From Lentibacillus cibarius (GTDB lineage: Bacteria > Bacillota > Bacilli > Bacillales > Amphibacillaceae), in the NCBI RefSeq assembly GCF_005887555.1, contig NZ_VCIA01000001.1, forward strand, positions 2,356,001 to 2,420,000: DNA of 64,000 bases, in the 5' to 3' direction. The notes under the pieces are model-generated. The model saw nothing but the letters and a program-made list of their open reading frames with translations, did not search any database and was not told where the DNA came from. The position numbers were made by a program, and so were the translations under genes. Every line of letters starts with the position of its first letter. The first letter of the stretch is position 1. This document shows positions 18,644 to 27,627 of the stretch, piece after piece.

Positions 18644-19501
18644 TTGATAGAATCCTTTCATGCTTATTTACAGAATAAAGGTTTAAAGGAAAATTCCATA
18701 AAAGGATACCTCCAGTCAGTCAAAGGTTATTTGAAATGGTTTGATGAATCAAAAGATGTTCCATTTCAAAACCTTCATCGAGAAAATGTACTTGAGTATA
18801 TTTCATTCCTGAAGACCGTTAAAAAATTAAATCCGAAAACAATCAACACAAAGCTGAGCGGCTTAATAAAATTCAATCAATTTCTGATGGAAGAGTACCG
18901 TGTGCAAACTAAAGTAGTCATTGGAAAGAAAGACTTCGAAAGAGTGCAACAACAATACGCCTCTTTATCGACAGTAGAATATCATGATGTGGAGAAGTTT
19001 CGTCAGGTTATTTTGGATAACAAACATATGCGTTATTATGCTTTAGCTACGATATTTGCCTATGCGGGGTTAAGACTATCGGAAGCACTGGATTTGCATC
19101 TTCATGATGTTCACCTGGTGACGAGAGAAATTACGGTAAGAGAAGGAAAAGGGGATAAAACGAGAATTGTTTACATGAGCGAGAAGGTTCGCACTGCATT
19201 ACAGTCCTGGTTAAAAGAAAGAAAGAACAACGGAGTAGATAGTGAATACTTGTTTCCGAGTAATCGGAACCGGCGTCTTGATCGTACTGTTGTCAATACA
19301 GCATTTCAAAGATACGCCAAAGAAGTTGGCAAAAAAATCACCCCTCATGTGTTGAGGCACTTCTTTTGTTCTAATGCAATTGCCAAAGGCTTGAGTATTC
19401 ATGAAGTGGCAAATCAGGCTGGTCATTCGAATATTCATACGACTCTGTTGTATACGAATCCAACTAAGACTGAAATGTTGGATAAAATGGATCAACTGTA
19501 A
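18644..19501 (+). CDS. TnpI-like tyrosine recombinase
   Basis: 285 residues, the same size as Tn4430 TnpI. An N-terminal SAM-like core-binding domain (about 1-85) precedes the catalytic domain, with Arg in AGLRLSEAL, Lys in EGKGDKTR, HVLRHFF, AGHSNIHTT and Tyr in LLYTNP, so all catalytic residues are present. The TTG start at 18644 follows AAGGAGGTGG. In Tn3-family relatives TnpI resolves cointegrates at a site next to its gene. No tnpA transposase follows here, so the module is orphaned. Confidence 0.78.
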   Translation: MIESFHAYLQNKGLKENSIKGYLQSVKGYLKWFDESKDVPFQNLHRENVLEYISFLKTVKKLNPKTINTKLSGLIKFNQFLMEEYRVQTKVVIGKKDFERVQQQYASLSTVEYHDVEKFRQVILDNKHMRYYALATIFAYAGLRLSEALDLHLHDVHLVTREITVREGKGDKTRIVYMSEKVRTALQSWLKERKNNGVDSEYLFPSNRNRRLDRTVVNTAFQRYAKEVGKKITPHVLRHFFCSNAIAKGLSIHEVANQAGHSNIHTTLLYTNPTKTEMLDKMDQL

Positions 19502-19535
19502 CTCAAGTTTGGCAGTTGTTGGGTTATTTTTTTAA
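19499..19535 (+). terminator. weak terminator after the recombinase
   Basis: TAACTCAA pairs with TTGGGTTA (one G-T pair) and is followed by seven T residues. Confidence 0.5.
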
Positions 19536-19602
19536 GAAGTACGTAAACAGTAAGCGCCAAATAAATATTCTTTGGTCTGAAGACTAAATGCAGCTTTGGG
19601 CG

Positions 19603-19962
19603 TTAATCATTATTGCTCAGTTTGTTATTTATAAATGTAGTCATATGTTTATTTATTGGTTGAAGAGGTTGATATGATTTTGTGATTTGGTGGACTATTA
19701 AAGGCTGAAATTCGATGTCCCAAGGAAAATGACTCTTTAATTCTGGTAATACGTAGCTTATGTAGTCATCGAGAAGTTTACATTTGTTGTTTTCCTGCAT
19801 ATTCATAATAAATTTAATATGCAGTTTGTGCTTCACTTTATAGATGTCGTGAGAAATGATGTCAAATTTCTCAAATACATCATTTAATCTTGATTGAACG
19901 AGGTTCATGGAAAATTTATTTGTTTTAAAATATAAGGTTGTTTCACCAATTATTTGCAGCAT
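19603..19962 (-). CDS. hypothetical protein, paralogue of the gene at 5947
   Basis: 119 residues starting MLQIIGETTLYFKTNKFS at ATG 19962, with GGGTGAT just upstream; a GTG 9 bp earlier is less likely. The middle shows MNLVQSRLNDVFEKFDII and LHIKFIMNMQ, and the tail HMTTFINNKLSNND. Mixed alpha/beta, basic, no known domain. It faces the truncated serine resolvase at 20027 across about 65 bp, and that spacer is conserved in the copy at 5947. Function unknown. Confidence 0.6.
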   Translation of the reverse strand: MLQIIGETTLYFKTNKFSMNLVQSRLNDVFEKFDIISHDIYKVKHKLHIKFIMNMQENNKCKLLDDYISYVLPELKSHFPWDIEFQPLIVHQITKSYQPLQPINKHMTTFINNKLSNND

Positions 19963-20026
19963 ATTTATCACCCGATTAGATTATAGCACATTTGGAATAT
20001 ATTGGTGTGTCTTTTTTAATTAGTTT

Positions 20027-20533
20027 ATGTTTTGTGAGGGAAAGAAGTATTTACCAAGAAAAATATCAGGAAAAAGACAGGATAATCGACCACAGCTACA
20101 ACAAATGCTGCAGGACTTGAAAGAGGGAGACGTTATTTACGTTACCGACTTAACACGGATAACCAGAAGTACACAGGTTCTATTCGAATTAATTGATATG
20201 ATTCGTAACAAAGGGGCCAATCTCAAATCGTTAAAAGATACAAGGATGGATTTGTCCGAGGATAATCCTTACAGCCAATTTTTAATAACAATCATGGCCT
20301 GCGTTAATCAGCTTGAACGTGACCTGCTACATATGCGGCAGAGAGAAGGAATAGAACTTACCAAAAAGCAAGGGAAATATAAAGGGCGAACAAAAAAATA
20401 CCATGATAATCATGCTGGGATGAATCACGCAATTGAATTATATAGGGAAGGAAAAATGACAGTAAGTATGATTTGTGAAATTACAAATATGTCGAAGTCT
20501 TCTTTATATCGACCACTGAAATTGTCCGAATAA
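20027..20533 (+). pseudogene. serine recombinase (resolvase/invertase), catalytic N-terminus lost
   Basis: 168 codons. KISGKRQDNRPQLQQMLQDL, DVIYVTDLTRITRSTQ and NQLERDLLHMRQREGI are resolvase core and E-helix segments. The C-terminal helix-turn-helix MTVSMICEITNMSKSSLYR is intact. The first 35-40 residues with the YxRVS nucleophile motif are missing, and the upstream DNA goes straight into the neighbouring gene's promoter. It may still bind DNA but cannot recombine. Confidence 0.8.
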
Positions 20534-20753
20534 TGGCTCCTCCTTCAAAAAAAGGGAGATCTTGTTAAGTTTATTGAAATCAACATACATATAGAGAAAT
20601 CGGAAGAATGACGGGAATTCCTTAAAGCACGTTAATCAGGACAAAAAGAAACTCTGGAAGCACTTTAATAAAGCCTTACAAATATTTGTATCCCTTTTAA
20701 AGTATAATAAATTTATGACTAGTTCGATTTTACGGTATATTCCAACTCAGAAA

Positions 20754-20798
20754 TATTGACTCAGACAATAAAATAGTATATTATTGACTCAAACAATA
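20754..20798 (+). promoter_or_regulatory. two direct operator repeats before the XRE gene
   Basis: TATTGACTCAGACAATA (20754) and TATTGACTCAAACAATA (20782) are 28 bp apart and differ at one base. Each has TATTG/CAATA dyad symmetry. They overlap likely -35 TTGACT elements, as expected for autoregulation by the XRE protein that starts at 20813. Confidence 0.65.
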
Positions 20799-20812
20799 TA
20801 AGGGGTGACGCG

Positions 20813-21409
20813 ATGATTGGTCTGAAATATATTTTAAACTTATATGGCATGGAGCACCAAATATTGGCGGATAAGTTGGGAATTAAAAAGCAAAACATTA
20901 ATTTATGGGTGACGGAGAAACAAAGAATTCCACAAAGACATCTTCCAGTACTTGCTGAAATATTTGATATAGATGAAGGATACTTCCAAAAAGAACTCGA
21001 TGACGTAGATAAATTGGTAATTCAAAAAGAAAAGTTAAGACATGAATTAAAACCCAGAATTGTAGATTATGAAACAGAATTAAGTCTGAACGGTGAACCT
21101 GATCTATATCAAAAACCTATCTATAGCCACAGTGAACTTAATTCCATTGAAATTGATATAGAGAAAGCTCAATTAATTCAAGACTTTAAAGTAGTATTAT
21201 CAGAAGTAAAAGATTCTACAAATTTATTAAAGTTCACCCAACTCTTATTGCTATTGAAAAGACACAAAAATGATGAGTTATTTAATGTTACTATCGATGC
21301 TCTTTCCTACTACTATAATATTTTACCTGAATGGGTAGGCGAACCTGAAAGCGATGAGTTTGTCGACTTGTTTCTACATCTGTCTGAAGAATATTTAAGT
21401 GATAAATGA
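20813..21409 (+). CDS. XRE-family helix-turn-helix regulator
   Basis: 198 residues. The N-terminal HTH (residues 5-60) reads YGMEHQILADKLGIKKQNIN and RIPQRHLPVLAEIFDID. The remainder is helical with no known domain. AAGGGGTGACGCG precedes the ATG. The next gene starts 15 bp after its stop, so the two form a unit. A fossil hsdM lay directly downstream before an IS4 insertion. This suggests that the pair belonged to a restriction-modification or defence locus. Confidence 0.72.
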   Translation: MIGLKYILNLYGMEHQILADKLGIKKQNINLWVTEKQRIPQRHLPVLAEIFDIDEGYFQKELDDVDKLVIQKEKLRHELKPRIVDYETELSLNGEPDLYQKPIYSHSELNSIEIDIEKAQLIQDFKVVLSEVKDSTNLLKFTQLLLLLKRHKNDELFNVTIDALSYYYNILPEWVGEPESDEFVDLFLHLSEEYLSDK

Positions 21410-21424
21410 AAGGTGAGATAAATT

Positions 21425-21943
21425 ATGCTAAAACGGGATTTATATTATGGAGCTATTCTATCAGATTTAGTCAATCAGAAATATGTCCCAGCTTTAATAG
21501 ACAAAAATGATTCTCGCGGATTGTATGAAGTCATCGTTAATAACGATAATCAATATAGGCGTATTTTTACTAAATATAGGGCTAAAATAGATCCACCGAG
21601 CAAGAATCAAAACAGGAAAAGGTGGACATTTTCATTCACACCAAGTGAAGTAGAAGAACTAAAAACTTTAAAAAATGATGGTGAATTATGGTTAGCTTTT
21701 ACTTGTTCTAACCCTGACCCATTTTCCTTAGATGTTATTTGGGGACATATAAGCAAAATATTAAAGTGTGTGGATTTACAGGAAAATCTTAGAGGTCAGC
21801 CTTACATACGCATTACACATAAAAAAGGCGCGCACTCTTTCAAACTCTATGGAAATAAGGGAAAAGATAATGAGATAAAAATCCCTAATAATTCCACCCC
21901 TTTTAATACTTACTCAACTTTCGCACCAATAAAATCGCAGTAA
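21425..21943 (+). CDS. hypothetical protein paired with the XRE regulator; last codons supplied by an IS
   Basis: 172 codons starting MLKRDLYYGAILSDLVNQKY. It has an RKRWTFSFTPSEVEEL segment and a Trp-rich WLAFTCSNPDPFSLDVIWGH segment. No family is recognised. The IS4 copy begins at 21913 inside this frame. Removing the IS and one 7-bp target duplication restores TAG at 21910, so the native protein ended at FNT and the last ten residues are IS-derived. It is essentially intact. Candidate effector or partner of the XRE protein. Confidence 0.55.
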   Translation: MLKRDLYYGAILSDLVNQKYVPALIDKNDSRGLYEVIVNNDNQYRRIFTKYRAKIDPPSKNQNRKRWTFSFTPSEVEELKTLKNDGELWLAFTCSNPDPFSLDVIWGHISKILKCVDLQENLRGQPYIRITHKKGAHSFKLYGNKGKDNEIKIPNNSTPFNTYSTFAPIKSQ

Positions 21944-23443
21944 ACTCAGGACATAGAGGAACTTGTAGCCTCTGACATATCATGATTGACAATGATGTTT
22001 ATACATGAAAAAACACCTCAACGTTTGGTATAGTTGATTTAACCAGAATCACTACCAAAACAGAAGAGGTGCCTACTGCTATGATAGCTAAAAACAACCC
22101 AAATAATCAACTCCCAAAAGAAATAAAAGCAACGTTTAAAGAATTGAATGTGTTCAGACACCTGCGGAACGCAGGTATCACGAAATCGTTTGGTTTTTCA
22201 TGTGCTTATATTTTCCAGCTCATTTTTTGTTTAATCTTTGAAAACAAAAATTGGTTTCGAGCGCTTGAAAGCAAACAATCCGGGGATATACCGGCCAAGG
22301 ATACCGTTTATCGATTTCTCAATCAATCGACATTTAACTGGCGTCGTTTTCTGCTTTCACTGGCTTCTCAAACGATTGTGAAGGTGTCAAAGCTAACCCG
22401 ACATGACCGTCCCAAAGTATTTATATTGGACGATTCATCCTATGATCGTAACCGAAGTAAAGACGTCGAGCTTTTAGCTCGCTGCTTTGATCATGCCTCG
22501 CAAAAAATGCGCTTCTATAAAGGATTCCGCATGTTGACCCTGGGCTGGTCTGATGGCTCGACATTTCTGCCTGTTGATTTTTCGTTATTGAGTTCGAAAA
22601 AAAGCCAAATCAACGGTATATCTGAAAACGTTGATAAACGGAGTTCCGGTTACAAACGTCGGAAAGAAGCTCTGCAAACAGCACCGGAACAAATTCCGGG
22701 GATGATTGCAGGGGCAATGAAAGCTGGCATTGATGCATCTTATGTGCTGATGGATTCATGGTTCACTCAGCAGCCCCTTATTAAGAATCTGACAGATCAG
22801 GGGTTGGATGTGATTGGCATGGTCAAAAAATTAAAGCAGCGTTACATTGTAGATGGCAAGCGCGTCAGCCTGGATCAATTGTATCGCTTGGCTAAGCCAA
22901 GCGCTGATAACAAGCGTATCCTGCGTTCCATTCATACGACACAGGCGAATGGTGTGCCTGTCAAAGTCGTTTTCGTCCGTAATCGAAATAAGAAAAGTGA
23001 CTGGCTTGCGATCCTGAGCACGGATTGCACCTTGAGTGATCAGGAAATCATCCGAATTTACGGCATGCGTTGGGATATTGAAGTGTTCTTCAAAACAACA
23101 AAATCCCTTTTAAAACTTCAAAAAGAATTCCAAAGCCGTTCTTATGACGCTCTTATCAGTCACACAACAATTGTGTTTGCAAGGTATATAGTGCTTTCGT
23201 GGCAGAATCGCTGCAGCACAGATGACCGAACCTTGGGTGGCATGTTTTATGAATTATGTGAAGAAGTCCATGACCTCGATTGGGCTGTTGCCCTGCAACA
23301 GTTAATTGGGCTTCTTGAAGATACGCTGTCCAAAAGTAATAAGAAAATGAAACAACTTATCAAAAGTCAACTACAACAATGGCTAGCGGGCCTGCCCAAT
23401 TATATCAAGGCATACCTGCCTGTTTTAACCTGCGAAAGTTGAG
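21913..23443 (+). mobile_element. IS4 family element, complete copy
   Basis: 1531 bp with the terminal inverted repeat CTCAACTTTCGCA at 21913 and TGCGAAAGTTGAG at 23431. A 7-bp target duplication ATACTTA flanks it (21906-21912 and 23444-23450). It inserted exactly at the stop codon of the upstream hypothetical gene. A second, degenerate copy lies at 33031. Confidence 0.9.
22081..23442 (+). CDS. IS4 family transposase
   Basis: 453 residues. The DDE motifs are VFILDDSSYDR, YVLMDSWFTQQ and YGMRWDIEVFFKTTKSLLKL (Y-x2-R-x3-E-type signature). The frame opens upstream at a GTG, but AGAGGTG lies 8 bases before ATG 22081, which I take as the start. The stop codon lies inside the right terminal repeat. 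Confidence 0.9.
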   Translation: MIAKNNPNNQLPKEIKATFKELNVFRHLRNAGITKSFGFSCAYIFQLIFCLIFENKNWFRALESKQSGDIPAKDTVYRFLNQSTFNWRRFLLSLASQTIVKVSKLTRHDRPKVFILDDSSYDRNRSKDVELLARCFDHASQKMRFYKGFRMLTLGWSDGSTFLPVDFSLLSSKKSQINGISENVDKRSSGYKRRKEALQTAPEQIPGMIAGAMKAGIDASYVLMDSWFTQQPLIKNLTDQGLDVIGMVKKLKQRYIVDGKRVSLDQLYRLAKPSADNKRILRSIHTTQANGVPVKVVFVRNRNKKSDWLAILSTDCTLSDQEIIRIYGMRWDIEVFFKTTKSLLKLQKEFQSRSYDALISHTTIVFARYIVLSWQNRCSTDDRTLGGMFYELCEEVHDLDWAVALQQLIGLLEDTLSKSNKKMKQLIKSQLQQWLAGLPNYIKAYLPVLTCES

Positions 23444-23484
23444 ATACTTAGTTTAATACACTTTTAAATTCAGGAGGAATCGCA

Positions 23485-23580
23485 GTGACTAAAACAAATG
23501 CAAACATAGGGTATGAAGAAAAACTATGGCAAATGGCAGTTAAATTAAGAGGAAGTATGGATGCGGCCGAATATGGATGA
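23485..23580 (+). pseudogene. hsdM fossil (type I methyltransferase N-terminus)
   Basis: A GTG start with AGGAGGAATC upstream encodes [20 protein letters not shown] then [10 protein letters not shown] and stop. This is the N-terminus typical of HsdM. The remaining 450 or so residues are gone. It marks a lost type I system beside the intact one. Confidence 0.7.
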
Positions 23581-23692
23581 AATAGGACAATTGAGGATTT
23601 ATGTTTCTGAAGAACATTTTCCTCTGTACCACTATCTTGGAAAAACTCTATTTCAACAAAATAGTCCATTCTTTATCCTTCCGTGGGATTAG
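23581..23692 (+). pseudogene. C-terminal gene fragment, unknown family
   Basis: One frame reads EIGQLRIYVSEEHFPLYHYL, then GKTLFQQNSPFFILPWD and stop. It looks like a genuine C-terminus joined to the hsdM stump by deletion. I do not recognise the family. Confidence 0.3.
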
Positions 23693-23737
23693 CTGTTAAA
23701 TAGAAATATTATGGAGTTTGTGGATGATTAAATATTT

Positions 23738-23848
23738 AACAGTCCAAGTTATGCAGCAGCAATAGCTGAAGGATCTGAAAACGGGTGGAAACAATGGATG
23801 TATAAGGGAAAGAGTCTGAATGAAATAGAACAAGAAGAAATAAATTAA
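23738..23848 (+). pseudogene. DUF4357-like domain remnant
   Basis: NSPSYAAAIAEGSENGWKQW, then KGKSLNEIE, matches the SPSxAA...G..NGW..W...GKSL pattern of DUF4357, a short domain often found at the C-terminus of restriction or nuclease proteins. No start remains. Confidence 0.5.
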
Positions 23849-24146
23849 ACTTTTTTAATTATCCAAGCACAATAAACGAAAAGAAATTGAGGAAAAAGAA
23901 CATATTTTAAAGATGCATTAACAACTAATAGAAGTGAAAATTGTGCTTATCTCTTTAGAGGTGTGTGTGCTTTTTACAGTATCAAATAGACTTAAAATTA
24001 TAGCTGAAATTGGGTAGATAAAATATTACATGGTGAAGACTTCCTTCAAGGTAAAAGAATCAAATTATGGTAGAAGGTTTAAAACTAATAGGCTGTTTTT
24101 TAGGCTGTTGTGAAATGAAATAGAAAAGGGACAATGGAGGGGTAAT

Positions 24147-26945
24147 TTGGCTTACCAAAAGGAGTTACAACTGGAAGAAGAAGTGCTGGAACAATTAAAC
24201 GCATTGGGTTATGAACGTGTTGCGATACATAATGTGCAACAGCTAAAGGCAAATTTTCGGTCCATTTTAAATGAACGGCACCGGGATAAATTGGGAGGAA
24301 AACCTCTCACCGATCGGGAGTTCAATCGTATCCTCACGGATATCGAAGGAAAAAACGTCTTTGATAGCGCCATGATGCTGCGGGATAAGTATGTGTTAGA
24401 ACGAGATGACGAATCAACGGTATATCTGGAGTTTTTCAATACACAAAAATGGTGTCAAAACAAATTTCAGGTTACAAATCAGGTAAGTGTCCATGATACT
24501 TATAAAAGTCGTTATGATGTTACCATTTTGATGAACGGCCTCCCCCTCATCCAAATGGAGCTGAAACGCAGTGGCGTGGCCATATCGGAAGCATTTAATC
24601 AGATAGAACGTTACCGAAAGCAAAACTATACAGGCTTATTCCGCTTTATTCAGCTCTTTGTTGTTAGTAATAAAATGGAGACCCGTTATTATGCTAACAG
24701 TGACCAGACGATTTACAAAGGGAACATGTTTTACTGGAGTGACGAGAAAAATGAACGCATCAATGTTCTGAGAGATTTTATTGAAAGCTTCCTTAATCCC
24801 TGTCATGCTGCTAAAATGATCAGTCGTTATATGGTGTTAAATGAAACGGATCGCCAACTGATTGTTTTGCGCCCTTATCAGGTTTATGCTGTTGAGGCCT
24901 TATTACAGCGAGCATTAGAGACCAATAATAACGGCTATATCTGGCATACCACCGGAAGCGGCAAAACTCTTACGTCATTCAAAGCAAGTCAAGTATTGGC
25001 ACAGGAAGAAGATATTCAGAAAGTAATCTTTCTAGTGGACCGGAAAGACTTGGATCATCAAACTTTAGCTGAATTTAATAAATTTGAAGAAGATGCCGTG
25101 GATTTTACGAATAATACCAAAAAACTACTAAAACAATTAGGGGACCCTACACGGCCTTTAATTGTGACCACGATTCAAAAAATGGATAATGCGATTAAAT
25201 CGGGGCATCCGGTTATGGATCGGTATCAGGAAGATAAAGTGATTTTCATTATTGACGAGTGCCACCGGTCACAATTCGGGGATATGCATCGTGCAATCCG
25301 GGAGCATTTCCGTAATGCGCAGTACTTTGGCTTTACGGGAACACCACGATTTGAGGAAAATGCTAGTCAGGACGGACGGGCGACAGCCGATATTTTTGAT
25401 AAATGCCTGCATTATTATTTGATTAAAGACGCTATACGGGACGGTAATGTGCTTGGTTTCTCTGTGGAATATATTAATACATTTGATCGGACCGATAAGG
25501 TTGTTGAAGAGGAATATATTCAACGTATAAATACGGACGAAATTTGGATGGCTGATGAACGGATTCGGAATGTAACCGATCATATCTTGGAGAATCATCA
25601 TAAAAAAACACGCGACAAGACGTACACGTCCATCTTGACTGTGCAGAGCATTCCCATGGCTGTGAAATATTATCAGGCCTTTAGAGAAGCCCAAGAAGCC
25701 GGAAAACACGATTTAAATGTTGCGACGATCTTCACCTATACACCGAATGAGGATACAGAGGAACAAGACGATTCGGTGCATTCCCGAGAAGTCCTGGACC
25801 AGGCGATAACGGATTATAATCAGATGTTCCAAACCAATTTTTCCTCCGAGTTTTTTAGCAGTTATTTTGCGGATGTTTCCAAACGAATGAAGCAAGCTAT
25901 TCCGGGAAATAAGATTGATATTTTAATTGTCGTCAATATGTTTTTAACCGGTTTTGACAGCAAAAAACTCAATACGTTGTACGTCGATAAAAACTTAAAA
26001 CATCATGATTTGATCCAAGCGTATTCCCGTACTAATCGTGTGGAAAAAGCGACGAAGCCTTACGGCAATATTGTCTGTTACCGGGATTTAAAAGCCAGAA
26101 CGGATGAAGCGATTGAGATCTTTTCTCAAACCGATAACACCGATACCGTGCTGAGTGCTTCCTATGAAGAATACCTAAATGCTTTTCAGGATATTTTGCA
26201 GCGTGTTTTTAAGATTGCCCCTACACCGGTGGATGTCGATCAGCTGGAAGAGGAAGAAGATCAGCGCAAATTCGTGTTAGCTTACCGTGATTTAGCCAAC
26301 ACCATGGTTAAACTTAAAACATTCGATAAATTTACTTTTGATGAAAATGTATTAGGTATCGGTGAACAAACCTTTGAAGACTATAAAAGCAAGTATCTAA
26401 CCCTTTACGATAGTGTTATTCAACGTGGAAAAGAGGGCGAAGAAGGGGCATCCGTGATGGATGATATCGATTTTCACATCGAAGTTCTGCGCAACGATGT
26501 GATTAATGTGCAATACATCATGGATTTGCTTCGAGATCTCAATCTGCAAGACGCGAAAGAACGAGACAAAGGACGCCGGCAGATTCATCAATTATTGGAT
26601 AAAGCTGATGATGACCATCTGCGTCTCAAAGCCGATTTAATCCGGGAATTTCTTGATGAGGTCGTTCCCAATTTGGAAACAGATCAAGACGTTGACGAAG
26701 CGTTCTATGATTTTGAAGATCAACGAAAAGAAGCCGAAATTAACCAGTTTGCTGAAACACAAGATTATCCAGCAGATTTACTCCGTAAGCTCATTCATGA
26801 ATATGAATTTAGCGGCCATATCAACCGTAATATGATTGATAAAGGCCTGACAGGTAGTCTTCTTATGCGCAATAAGAAAGTGACGCAGATCAAACAGTTT
26901 ATTCAAACTACTGTAGAAAAATATAGTGTACCGGAGTCCGTTTAA
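24147..26945 (+). CDS. hsdR: type I restriction enzyme R subunit
   Basis: 932 residues. The N-terminal PD-(D/E)xK nuclease has [20 protein letters not shown]. The SF2 translocase follows with Walker A HTTGSGKT near residue 270, motif [16 protein letters not shown] and QAYSRTNR. A helical C-terminal domain binds the methylase. The TTG start at 24147 is supported by GGAGGGG upstream. It cleaves DNA after ATP-driven translocation when HsdM/HsdS find unmethylated sites. It heads the operon hsdR - short S - hsdM - hsdS. Confidence 0.93.
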   Translation: MAYQKELQLEEEVLEQLNALGYERVAIHNVQQLKANFRSILNERHRDKLGGKPLTDREFNRILTDIEGKNVFDSAMMLRDKYVLERDDESTVYLEFFNTQKWCQNKFQVTNQVSVHDTYKSRYDVTILMNGLPLIQMELKRSGVAISEAFNQIERYRKQNYTGLFRFIQLFVVSNKMETRYYANSDQTIYKGNMFYWSDEKNERINVLRDFIESFLNPCHAAKMISRYMVLNETDRQLIVLRPYQVYAVEALLQRALETNNNGYIWHTTGSGKTLTSFKASQVLAQEEDIQKVIFLVDRKDLDHQTLAEFNKFEEDAVDFTNNTKKLLKQLGDPTRPLIVTTIQKMDNAIKSGHPVMDRYQEDKVIFIIDECHRSQFGDMHRAIREHFRNAQYFGFTGTPRFEENASQDGRATADIFDKCLHYYLIKDAIRDGNVLGFSVEYINTFDRTDKVVEEEYIQRINTDEIWMADERIRNVTDHILENHHKKTRDKTYTSILTVQSIPMAVKYYQAFREAQEAGKHDLNVATIFTYTPNEDTEEQDDSVHSREVLDQAITDYNQMFQTNFSSEFFSSYFADVSKRMKQAIPGNKIDILIVVNMFLTGFDSKKLNTLYVDKNLKHHDLIQAYSRTNRVEKATKPYGNIVCYRDLKARTDEAIEIFSQTDNTDTVLSASYEEYLNAFQDILQRVFKIAPTPVDVDQLEEEEDQRKFVLAYRDLANTMVKLKTFDKFTFDENVLGIGEQTFEDYKSKYLTLYDSVIQRGKEGEEGASVMDDIDFHIEVLRNDVINVQYIMDLLRDLNLQDAKERDKGRRQIHQLLDKADDDHLRLKADLIREFLDEVVPNLETDQDVDEAFYDFEDQRKEAEINQFAETQDYPADLLRKLIHEYEFSGHINRNMIDKGLTGSLLMRNKKVTQIKQFIQTTVEKYSVPESV

Positions 26946-26947
26946 TT

Positions 26948-27011
26948 TTGTAGTTTTGATTTACTACAATATAGTTGTGTGTTATATTTTTGTAGTATAA
27001 AAAAACTACAA
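26948..27011 (+). promoter_or_regulatory. two identical-architecture palindromic operators in front of the short hsdS-like gene
   Basis: TTGTAGT-N8-ACTACAA occurs at 26948-26969 and again at 26990-27011. Both arms are perfect in both copies and the N8 spacers differ. Centre spacing is 42 bp, four helical turns, so dimers would sit on one face. They begin 2 bp after the hsdR stop and end at the ribosome site of the next gene. A dimeric repressor is the natural reading. Confidence 0.75.
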
Positions 27012-27024
27012 GGAGGTCATGTTG

Positions 27025-27627
27025 GTGGCAGCATTATTTGCCTATCATAACGGAACCCTTCTCCAGCGTTTAACAGAATCTGAGCACGGTTTACCGTCCA
27101 TGGTCTATGATCGGCAAATGTTGGATAAGGACGCTGGAGAATACATCCGGCATTCGGAGTCTCCAAAAATGGTCATGCTCGATGAGGCGTCAGATGCGAA
27201 GCGTATTTACGAAGGGGATATCGTCATGCAGCTAATGACCGAGAAATGTGCAATTGTTTCCCCCGAGCATGCCGGAGCCATTCTCCCCTATAATTTTATG
27301 CATATTGAGGTCGATACCGACCGTATCAATCCTTTTTATTTTGTGTATTGGTGGGACTGGTCGCCGGAAGCTCTTGCACAGCGTCACCAGATGAAACAGG
27401 GGAGCAGTTCAGTACAGAAAATAACGGCTCGACAATTGCAGGATTTGCATATCACGCTGCCCCCTCTTGATAAGCAACAACGTATGGGAAAGGTCAACCA
27501 AAACCGAAAACGAATCCAATATCTTCGACAAAAACGCGAAGCATTAATGGACCAGTATTTAGCGCAACAATTTTTTAGGAGGAACATGTATGACGACAAC
27601 AGAAAAACAACGCCAGCAACAGGCTGA
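27025..27627 (+). CDS. short HsdS-like protein (single target-recognition domain)
   Basis: About 200 residues, half the size of a normal HsdS. One TRD-like region ends in QKITARQLQDLHITLPPLDK, then QQRMGKVNQNRKRIQYLRQK, the conserved TRD end and coiled coil of type I S subunits. AGGAGG at 27011 fits GTG 27025 best; TTG 27022 and ATG 27019 are also in frame. It overlaps hsdM by 38 bp. It may pair as a half-S subunit, or regulate the operon from the two palindromes immediately upstream. Which of these is correct is unknown. Confidence 0.65.
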   Translation: MAALFAYHNGTLLQRLTESEHGLPSMVYDRQMLDKDAGEYIRHSESPKMVMLDEASDAKRIYEGDIVMQLMTEKCAIVSPEHAGAILPYNFMHIEVDTDRINPFYFVYWWDWSPEALAQRHQMKQGSSSVQKITARQLQDLHITLPPLDKQQRMGKVNQNRKRIQYLRQKREALMDQYLAQQFFRRNMYDDNRKTTPATG

